A DNA stretch of 5,282 nucleotides from NCBI GenBank assembly GCA_937928235.1, contig CALEZE010000114.1, positions 1 to 5,282 of the forward strand, in the 5' to 3' direction. Each line of letters starts with the position of its first letter. The first letter of the stretch is position 1. The position numbers and the translations under genes are program-made. Below the pieces are notes generated by a model. The model was given only the letters and a program-made list of their open reading frames with translations, was not told the origin of the DNA and ran no database searches. Below, piece after piece: positions 1-5,282 of the stretch. This stretch comes from an uncultured bacterium (lineage in GTDB: Bacteria; Patescibacteriota; Microgenomatia; UBA8517).

Positions 1-720
1 AGTTTGAGAGAAGAGGTCGATACTCTGATTGTTATCCCCAACCAAAGGTTGATGGATGTGATTGATAAGAAAATGACTCTGGTTGAAGCCTTTAAGGTTG
101 CAGACTCTGTCTTGGGACATGCGGTTGGAGGAATCTCAGACATAATTACCACCCCAGGACTTATCAATGTCGACTTTGCTGATGTCAAAGCCATCATGAA
201 AGATGCAGGAACCGCACTTCTTGGGCTGGGAACCGGAGTGGGCGAAAACAGGGCACAAATGGCAGCAAGAGCTGCAATTTCCTCACCACTACTGGACCTT
301 TCTATAGAAGGCGCAAGAGGAGTGCTCTTCAACATAGCCGGTGGTTCGGACCTAACTATGTTTGAGGTGGACGAAGCAGCAAGAATTATTTCTTCCGAGG
401 CTGATACAGATGCAAACATCATTTTTGGAGCTGTGGTGAAGGATGATTTGGCTGACCAGGTAAGGATTACCGTTATCGCAACAGGTTTTGACGAAACAAG
501 AGCAAGGCTTGCCCAGATGTCTAAAGGAAAAAGTTCACAAACCCCACAGGGTGTTGTGAGTGAAGGCCCTCGAGAAGACCACGAAGAGAGAGAAAAAGGA
601 AGGACTATTGAACCTATCGAGGCAGATGAGGCGGACGATGACGACGAAGGTACACCATCAGAGGACGACACTTTTGGAGAGAAATTCGAAATCCCCGCTT
701 TTTTAAGGAAGATTAACTAA
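1..720 (+). CDS. ftsZ: Cell division protein FtsZ, C-terminal part (5' end outside window)
   Basis: FtsZ is the tubulin-like GTPase that polymerises into the cytoplasmic Z ring and recruits the division machinery. The frame is open from base 1 (AGT, then TTG), so the TTG at 4 is an internal Leu and not a start; roughly the first 175 residues (the GTP-binding half) lie upstream. Visible are the family stretch VDTLIVIPN (16-42), the T7 synergy loop NVDFAD (166-183) whose Asp residues complete the GTPase site of the neighbouring subunit, and the C-terminal core ending near VIATGF (472-489). A variable linker of about 55 residues follows, very acidic at its end (DDDDEG around 637-654). The gene closes with a canonical tail peptide, EKFEIPAFLRKIN (679-717), which in the family binds membrane anchors such as FtsA or SepF. 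It ends in TAA. Identification is certain from sequence similarity; the binding partner is not shown here. Confidence 0.97.
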   Translation, partial: SLREEVDTLIVIPNQRLMDVIDKKMTLVEAFKVADSVLGHAVGGISDIITTPGLINVDFADVKAIMKDAGTALLGLGTGVGENRAQMAARAAISSPLLDLSIEGARGVLFNIAGGSDLTMFEVDEAARIISSEADTDANIIFGAVVKDDLADQVRITVIATGFDETRARLAQMSKGKSSQTPQGVVSEGPREDHEEREKGRTIEPIEADEADDDDEGTPSEDDTFGEKFEIPAFLRKIN

Positions 721-724
721 CTAC

Positions 725-753
725 TTGTCCCCAGACTTCAGTTGTCCTATAAT
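725..753 (+). promoter_or_regulatory. Sigma-70-type promoter between ftsZ and the small hypothetical gene
   Basis: A TTGTCC -35 box (725-730; 4 of 6 consensus bases) is followed by a 17-base spacer and a perfect TATAAT -10 box (748-753). The -35 box begins 4 bases after the ftsZ stop. Transcription would be expected to start near 760, exactly where an in-frame GTG lies, so the mRNA may be leaderless. The hexamer TTGTCC occurs again at 742-747, directly before the -10 box. The call rests on hexamer match and spacing only. Confidence 0.6.
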
Positions 754-759
754 CCTTTT

Positions 760-1239
760 GTGAAAGATTTACTTACTAATGGTGAGCACTCTTCAGAAGA
801 GAAGTTGGACAAAGTAACATTAGAAAGGGAGGCGTTCAACTTAATAAACTCATTTGTTGGGTTGCTGCAAAAAGATCGTGATTTTTTAAAAGCCCTTCCG
901 CTAATTTATTTTGGTGTGTGGTCAGATGGGGATGTCATGTATGATCATTCGACTCGACCGGTGGCTTTTCGCAAAGGAAAGGCTATTTGGAGTTTCGAAT
1001 ATGAATATTCCAACGAGGAACAAAAACTGAGAATAGGAATTGACTCCCGGCTGGGGGAATCGTTTCGCAAGTTACAAGTTAGTCTCAGATCAAGAAGGTA
1101 TGACTACCGCCACGAGCACGACGACCCTTATATAGTGGTTATTGGAATGGGAGAAGGCGAGCCTATTATATTTAACAGAAATCAAGAAGCAGTGAGTAAA
1201 TCACGCAGGTTACTGGAAATTTTCAAGTCCCAGCAGTAA
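760..1239 (+). CDS. Hypothetical protein of about 159 aa between ftsZ and ileS
   Basis: I do not recognise this protein. The frame can be read from TTG 742 (165 aa) or GTG 760 (159 aa). GTG 760 is preferred because the TTG lies between the -35 and -10 boxes of the upstream promoter and would be upstream of the transcript. Neither start has a Shine-Dalgarno sequence at normal spacing; a TTG at 805 preceded by GAAGAG is a weaker alternative. The product looks soluble: there is no signal peptide, membrane segment or cysteine. The N-terminal third is charged and probably helical, the middle is aromatic-rich with likely strands (LIYFGVWSDGDVMYDH; IWSFEYEY), and a basic-acidic stretch (SRRYDYRHEHDD) precedes a hydrophobic strand (YIVVIGMGEGEPIIF) and a basic C-terminal helix. 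It ends in TAA. Intact length, its own promoter and absence of overlap argue for a real gene; function is unknown, and position beside ftsZ alone is not evidence for a role in division. Confidence 0.72.
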   Translation: MKDLLTNGEHSSEEKLDKVTLEREAFNLINSFVGLLQKDRDFLKALPLIYFGVWSDGDVMYDHSTRPVAFRKGKAIWSFEYEYSNEEQKLRIGIDSRLGESFRKLQVSLRSRRYDYRHEHDDPYIVVIGMGEGEPIIFNRNQEAVSKSRRLLEIFKSQQ

Positions 1240-1286
1240 GCACTGGTGACTACAGGCACGATTGAGGCTAAATTTTTACTTCACGC

Positions 1287-1309
1287 CTTGAGGTTTTACC
1301 ACTCTCAAG
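1287..1309. repeat. Short inverted repeat overlapping the ileS promoter
   Basis: The arms CTTGAG (1287-1292) and CTCAAG (1304-1309) are perfect 6-base inverted repeats around an 11-base centre. They cover the putative -35 box and most of the spacer of the ileS promoter, a position where an operator would block RNA polymerase. No U-run follows, so it is not a terminator. Arms this short can arise by chance, and the regulatory reading is speculative. Confidence 0.3.
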
Positions 1310-1316
1310 CTAAAAT
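1288..1316 (+). promoter_or_regulatory. Sigma-70-type promoter for ileS
   Basis: A TTGAGG -35 box (1288-1293; 4 of 6 consensus bases) is followed by a 17-base spacer and a TAAAAT -10 box (1311-1316; 5 of 6). The expected transcription start, about 7 bases after the -10 box, is near 1323, and the ileS ATG is at 1325. The leader would be 0-2 bases, leaving no room for a ribosome binding site or a T-box. The promoter probably also serves the SEDS gene downstream. The rest of the 85-base gap (1240-1324) shows no strong terminator hairpin for the preceding gene. Confidence 0.6.
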
Positions 1317-1324
1317 ACCCTCAT

Positions 1325-4237
1325 ATGGCCAAGAGATCGGGATATTTTGACTCCGTTGAAGCAAGGGCGGATTTTCCAGAGCTGGAGAAGAAAGTTCTAA
1401 AGTCATGGTATGAAAACGGTGTTGTCAAAAAGTATCTCAAGAAAAACTCCACAGCCCGCAAATACTTCTCCTTTTTAGATGGCCCTATTACTGCGAATAA
1501 CCCCATGGGTGTACACCACGGCTGGGGAAGGACCTATAAAGACCTCTGGCAAAGATTTAAAAACATGCAGGGCTACAGGCAAAGGTTTCAGAACGGGTTT
1601 GATGCGCAAGGGCTTTGGGTGGAGGTAGAGGTTGAAAAAGAACTTGGTTTAAAGAGTAAAAGAGATATTGAGAACCTGGTTGAGGGAGATAAAAAGAAAA
1701 GCATTGCCAAATTCGTAGAGCTTTGTAAAAAGCGCGTTCATAAGTTCGCAGATATCCAAACAGAACAAAGCAAAAGGCTCGGATACTTCATGGATTGGGA
1801 TAATTCCTATTTCACCCTTTCCGACGAGAACAATTACATGATTTGGCATTTCCTTAAGACTTGCCACGAAAAAGGGCTTATCTATAAAGGAAGAGACTCT
1901 GTACCCTGGTGTCCCCGCTGTGGAACTGCCATTTCCCAGCACGAAATGTTAACTGAGGATTACAAAGAGGCGACACATGATGCCACTTATGTTGCCTACC
2001 CTCTCAGAGGAACCAAAAGCGCTTACTTCTTGGTCTGGACGACAACCCCCTGGACCCTTCCCGGAAATGTGGCAATAGCAGTCAATCCGAAATTGACTTA
2101 TGCATTAGCTGAGGATTTAAAAACCGGCAAGAAATATTATTTATTAGCTGACAAAGCAAGGGAACTGGGTCTGAAGGTGATAAAGAAGCTTAAAGGACAG
2201 GCTCTTGTTGGTTTAACTTATGAATCTCCCTTTGAAGAGCTAGATAGAGTTAAAAACACACTTAAGGCTTACAAACCAATGACAGTTGCGAGTGATGACA
2301 GGGTGTTAACTGTCAGCGAGGAAGAAGGTACGGGTTTGGTCCACATTGCAACAGGCGCTGGTTCAGAAGACTTTGCCCTTGGTAAGAAACTAAAGCTTCC
2401 CGTTATCGAATTGATTGAAGAGGATGCAAGATATATTGATAAATTGGGGGACTTTTCTGGGAAAAATGCGAAGAACAACCCAGAAATAATTATTGACTAC
2501 CTCAAAGAATATTCCGGTGGTGAATTCTTGTACAAAGTAGAAAAGTACAAGCACAGGTACCCGGCTTGTTGGAGATGTAAAACGGAGCTTGTGTGGAGGG
2601 TGGTAAACGAATGGTATATAGCAATTGACCCGGTTAGAGAAAAAATGAAAGATGTGGCGAGAAAGATCAATTGGATTCCGGAATTTGGTCTTAAACGCGA
2701 ACTTGACTGGTTGGACAACATGCACGATTGGTTAATTTCCAAAAAGCGATATTGGGGTCTAGCTTTGCCTATTTGGGTGTGCACAGAATGCGACCACTTT
2801 GAAGTCATAGGAGGCAAAGAAGAGCTTGAAAAGCGAGCAGCGAAAGGTTGGAAAGAGTTTAAGGGAAATAGTCCCCACAAGCCGTGGGTTGATGAGATAG
2901 AAATAGAATGCGAGAAGTGTGGAGGAGTAAGTCGCAGAATTCCTGATGTTGGAAATCCCTGGCTGGATGCTGGAATTGTTCCTTACTCAACACTTACTAA
3001 GTCCAATAAAGGCAGGCCTTTTTACCACAAAAACAAGAAGTTGTGGGAAAGGTGGTTTCCGGCTGACTTTATTACTGAAAGTTTTCCTGGTCAGTTTAAA
3101 AATTGGTTTTATGCAATGATTGCCATGAGCACTGTCCTGGAAGAAAGGGAGCCATTCAAAACCGTTTTGGGTTTTGGCACCCTTCTCGGCGAGGACGGTA
3201 GGGCCATGCACAAAAGCTGGGGTAATTCCATAGAGTTTAACGAAGGCGCAGACAGAATTGGTGTAGATGTTATGCGTTGGATGTATGCATCACAAAACCC
3301 CGCTGACAACATGCTTTTTGGTTACAAGGTGGCAGATGAAACCAGGAGAAGATTTCATCTCAAACTTTGGAATGTTTACAACTTTTTTGTAACTTATGCC
3401 AATTTGGATGACTGGAAGCCTGGCAGGCAAGTTAAGCCAAGGATAGGTGGTTTGGAGGCATTAGACAAATGGATACTTTATCGTTTGGGTGAAACTGTGG
3501 AAAAGGTAACAACAGATCTCGAAAGTTTTGGCGCACAAGCAGCAACTGCAAGAATAGAAAGCTTTGTGGATGACTTTTCAAATTGGTATGTAAGACGAAG
3601 CAGGGAGCGTTTAGGGCCGGCGGCAGAGAGCGAGAAGAGCAAGAATGCTTGTTACCAAACGATGTACTACACACTAAGAGAACTTTCAAAGCTCGTCGCA
3701 CCATTTATGCCTTACATGTCGGATGTTATTTACACAAACCTTACAAAAGAAAAATCCGTACATTTGGCTGATTGGCCAAGACGGGAGTTTAAGGTGAACG
3801 AGAAATTAATAGAAGACATGGCCAACATGAGGATGGTTGTTGAAGAAGTGCACAAAGAGAGAAAGACCGAAGGGATTCCTGTAAGGCAGCCACTTGCGAG
3901 TCTTACTACCAAAACCCCGTTCGCCGTACCCAGGGATATAAAACCACTTTTATTGGATGAAGTGAATGTAAAGAAGTGGAATGTTACGAGAGGAAAGACT
4001 TTGGAAAGTAAGCTTGACACGGAAATTACGCCAGAACTCGAGGAGGAGGCAAAGGCAAGAGAGTTAATAAGAAAGATTCAAGAAGAAAGGCGAGATAAGG
4101 GAGTTGAGTTGCGTGACAAAGTCAAAGTAACTTCCCCATGGCTACCGGAAAACAAAGAGCTTTTGGAAAGGGTAAAAACAAAAACCCTCGCAACAGACCT
4201 TTCTCAAGGCAAGTTTAAAGTGACCAAAACTTCTTAA
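1325..4237 (+). CDS. ileS: Isoleucyl-tRNA synthetase, divergent type with HHGW and AMHKS motifs
   Basis: This cytoplasmic class I synthetase (970 aa, full length) charges tRNA-Ile with isoleucine using ATP and edits misactivated valine. The HIGH-box region is GVHHGWGR (residues 62-69), so the tetrapeptide reads HHGW. The CP1 editing domain carries TTTPWTLPGN (239-248) and GTGLVH (335-340) followed by the expected Asp in GSEDF (346-350). The class I core resumes with ISKKRYWG (471-478) and ends with DGRAMHKSWGN (624-634), a variant KMSKS loop. Four CxxC knuckles (Cys196/199, 415/418, 486/489, 529/532) resemble the two zinc sites known in the Thermus enzyme. The anticodon-binding domain contains NWYVRRSRERLG (753-764), and the tail has ARELIRKIQEERRDKG (911-926), as in type 2 enzymes; the C-terminal zinc finger of E. 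coli-type IleRS is absent. ATG 1325 is chosen because the promoter lies directly upstream; there is no Shine-Dalgarno. The gene ends in TAA 3 bases before the next start. IleRS is favoured over ValRS or LeuRS on overall pattern. Confidence 0.93.
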   Translation: MAKRSGYFDSVEARADFPELEKKVLKSWYENGVVKKYLKKNSTARKYFSFLDGPITANNPMGVHHGWGRTYKDLWQRFKNMQGYRQRFQNGFDAQGLWVEVEVEKELGLKSKRDIENLVEGDKKKSIAKFVELCKKRVHKFADIQTEQSKRLGYFMDWDNSYFTLSDENNYMIWHFLKTCHEKGLIYKGRDSVPWCPRCGTAISQHEMLTEDYKEATHDATYVAYPLRGTKSAYFLVWTTTPWTLPGNVAIAVNPKLTYALAEDLKTGKKYYLLADKARELGLKVIKKLKGQALVGLTYESPFEELDRVKNTLKAYKPMTVASDDRVLTVSEEEGTGLVHIATGAGSEDFALGKKLKLPVIELIEEDARYIDKLGDFSGKNAKNNPEIIIDYLKEYSGGEFLYKVEKYKHRYPACWRCKTELVWRVVNEWYIAIDPVREKMKDVARKINWIPEFGLKRELDWLDNMHDWLISKKRYWGLALPIWVCTECDHFEVIGGKEELEKRAAKGWKEFKGNSPHKPWVDEIEIECEKCGGVSRRIPDVGNPWLDAGIVPYSTLTKSNKGRPFYHKNKKLWERWFPADFITESFPGQFKNWFYAMIAMSTVLEEREPFKTVLGFGTLLGEDGRAMHKSWGNSIEFNEGADRIGVDVMRWMYASQNPADNMLFGYKVADETRRRFHLKLWNVYNFFVTYANLDDWKPGRQVKPRIGGLEALDKWILYRLGETVEKVTTDLESFGAQAATARIESFVDDFSNWYVRRSRERLGPAAESEKSKNACYQTMYYTLRELSKLVAPFMPYMSDVIYTNLTKEKSVHLADWPRREFKVNEKLIEDMANMRMVVEEVHKERKTEGIPVRQPLASLTTKTPFAVPRDIKPLLLDEVNVKKWNVTRGKTLESKLDTEITPELEEEAKARELIRKIQEERRDKGVELRDKVKVTSPWLPENKELLERVKTKTLATDLSQGKFKVTKTS

Positions 4238-4240
4238 AAG

Positions 4241-4975
4241 GTGTACATAAAAAAGACTTCACGCCCAGATTTTACGATACTTCTTGTAATAGGCTTTCTG
4301 GTGATAATAAGCCTCACTGTTTTAAGTTCAATAGCGGGAGGATTGTTTCCGCTTTATTTTGTTTATATAGCGTTAGGGGCTTTGGTTTTTACTCTTTTTT
4401 CAAGAATAGGTTTTGGTGTACTCACATATTTTTATAAGCACCTGTATGTTTTTAGCGTGGTATTTCTCATGCTACCTCTAATAATAGGGCAGGTGACCAG
4501 AGGAACTGTGAGGTGGATACCCATTGGTGCCTTGACCATTCAGCCTGCAGAGATCGTGAGGCCTCTACTTCTCGTGTTTTTCGCAACATATCTAACTAAA
4601 AAGACAATAGACTTCGAAAGGCTTGCGAAAGCATTTGGCTTGCTTATTCCCCCAACCTTTCTCATTCTTGTGCAACCTTCGCTTGGGGTCACAGTACTAA
4701 CTTTAATTGGTTTTTTGGGTATTCTTTTTTCAATTGGCCTCCCAAAAAAGTATTTTGCTATCGGCGCGGCGCTGTTCCTACTTTTTCTCCCAGTCTCTTG
4801 GCAGATGATGAGAGATTATCAAAAAGACAGGGTGATAGCATTTATTGACCCCACAAAAGATCCTCTGGGAGCAGGCTACAACAGTCTCCAGTCCATGGTC
4901 TCCGTTGGTTCAGGTGAAATATTTGGAAGGGGTTTAGGGAAGGGTATCCAGACGCAACTGGCCTTTCTGCCCTAA
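4241..4975 (+). CDS. rodA: SEDS glycosyltransferase (RodA/FtsW type), N-terminal part ending at a premature TAA
   Basis: SEDS proteins polymerise lipid II into glycan strands in the cytoplasmic membrane, with RodA serving elongation and FtsW division. This frame gives 244 aa with about seven hydrophobic segments (roughly residues 11-29, 36-53, 67-83, 105-119, 130-148, 149-166, 169-187). Family motifs are RGTVRWIPIG (87-96), QPAE (101-104), QPSLG (145-149) and FIDPTKDPLGAGYNSLQS (201-218), then GRGLGKGIQTQLAFLP (229-244). The family continues with Glu and HTDF, but here the Glu codon is TAA (4973-4975); the reading frame then carries on intact to the window edge. The product would lack the predicted catalytic Asp and the last membrane segments and should be inactive. 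GTG 4241 is used: it lies 3 bases after the ileS stop, directly abutted by AAAAG, which is too close to act as a normal ribosome binding site, so coupling to ileS is likely. RodA is favoured over FtsW by short length, little N-terminal extension and the downstream ITGIP motif, but not proven. Confidence 0.85.
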   Translation: MYIKKTSRPDFTILLVIGFLVIISLTVLSSIAGGLFPLYFVYIALGALVFTLFSRIGFGVLTYFYKHLYVFSVVFLMLPLIIGQVTRGTVRWIPIGALTIQPAEIVRPLLLVFFATYLTKKTIDFERLAKAFGLLIPPTFLILVQPSLGVTVLTLIGFLGILFSIGLPKKYFAIGAALFLLFLPVSWQMMRDYQKDRVIAFIDPTKDPLGAGYNSLQSMVSVGSGEIFGRGLGKGIQTQLAFLP

Positions 4976-5282
4976 AAGCACACAGACTTTATTTTTGCTG
5001 CGGTTGCAGAAGAGATGGGTTTTGTTGGAGCCTCACTCGTATTAGTGCTTACAGCAACACTTTTTTTGAGGCTAATTAGAATAATGGAAAACGCAGAAAG
5101 TGTACCAGCAAGGACATTTATGGCAGGCTTTTTCCTAACGCTTTTTGCCCAGGTTTTTATTCATGTAGGCATGAATTTGGGCCTTTTGCCTATTACGGGT
5201 ATTCCTTATCCGCTATTGTCTGCTGGGGGCTCTTCTCTAATTGCAACCATGGCCTCCTTGGGTCTTGCAGTTTCTGTGAGGA
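4976..5282 (+). pseudogene. Remainder of the RodA/FtsW gene, in frame after the TAA and cut by the right edge
   Basis: After the TAA the same frame reads 102 further codons without interruption, beginning KHTDFIFAAVAEEMGFVGA (4976-5032). HTDF holds the Asp (GAC 4985-4987) that corresponds to the essential extracellular-loop Asp of SEDS enzymes. Two hydrophobic segments follow, then HVGMNLGLLPITGIPYP and LLSAGGSSLIATMASLGL, the C-terminal signature of RodA/FtsW. By comparison with the family only a few residues should remain past the window edge. The first ATG (5015-5017) lies after the catalytic Asp and has no ribosome binding site, so independent translation into a working protein is unlikely. 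This stretch is annotated as part of a broken gene; if the TAA is an error, the two parts form one intact CDS starting at 4241. Confidence 0.8.

Noticed and set aside
725..747. Direct repeat TTGTCC at 725-730 and 742-747 as paired operator half-sites
   Set aside because: Two six-base copies are weak evidence, and the first is explained as the -35 box. No further copies or palindromic symmetry were seen.
1230..1280. Terminator after the small hypothetical gene (CCAG/CTGG or CAGT/ACTG hairpin, with a T-rich stretch near 1273-1278)
   Set aside because: The stems are only 4 base pairs, and the T-run lies about 27 bases from the hairpin, so this does not fit an intrinsic terminator.
1240..1324. 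T-box or other riboswitch controlling ileS
   Set aside because: The gap is only 85 bases, no T-box sequence is seen, and the predicted transcription start lies at the ATG, so no leader RNA would exist.
1321..4020. Several open minus-strand and alternative-frame stretches inside ileS
   Set aside because: They lie entirely inside the well-conserved ileS frame, have no recognisable domains or start signals, and look like shadows of its coding bias.
4973..4975. TAA reassigned to an amino acid genome-wide
   Set aside because: ftsZ, the small gene and ileS all end in TAA exactly where their proteins should end, for example directly after the FtsZ tail peptide, so TAA is a working stop here.
4976..5282. 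The segment after the TAA as an independent small gene from ATG 5015
   Set aside because: It has no ribosome binding site and begins in the middle of a conserved SEDS domain, after the catalytic Asp. It is best read as the continuation of the upstream gene.

Overview
This 5.3 kb bacterial window carries genes for cell division, cell-wall synthesis and translation, all on the + strand. From left to right it holds: the C-terminal part of ftsZ (1-720, cut by the left edge); a small unrecognised gene (about 760-1239, or from 742); a complete isoleucyl-tRNA synthetase gene, ileS (1325-4237); and a SEDS-family peptidoglycan glycosyltransferase gene (RodA/FtsW type) from 4241 to the right edge. The last gene is interrupted by an in-frame TAA at 4973-4975. 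No RNA gene, mobile element, CRISPR array or convincing intrinsic terminator was seen, and coding sequence fills nearly all of the window.

The organism has a moderate G+C content by eye and appears to use the standard bacterial code, since all three intact genes end in TAA. The IleRS is of an unusual class: its HIGH box reads HHGW, its KMSKS box reads AMHKS, it has four CxxC zinc knuckles, and its C-terminus looks like the archaeal/eukaryal-like (type 2) enzymes. Together with the compact layout, a short SEDS protein and the lack of Shine-Dalgarno sequences at the visible starts, this suggests an uncultivated lineage such as the Candidate Phyla Radiation/Patescibacteria (perhaps Microgenomates-like) or a Chloroflexi relative. 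That placement is inference from remembered family patterns, not from a database search.

Two well-formed sigma-70-type promoters are visible. One is TTGTCC-17-TATAAT just after the ftsZ stop, the other TTGAGG-17-TAAAAT just before ileS. In each case the predicted transcription start falls on, or within about two bases of, a start codon (GTG 760 and ATG 1325), so both mRNAs may be leaderless. The SEDS gene starts 3 bases after the ileS stop with no promoter of its own, so it should be co-transcribed and probably translationally coupled.

The most notable anomaly is the stop codon in the SEDS gene. It replaces the conserved Glu of the FLPExHTDF motif, four codons before the predicted catalytic Asp, while the remaining 102 codons still read as intact, well-conserved protein. 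This is either a very recent inactivation, a sequencing or assembly error, or readthrough.
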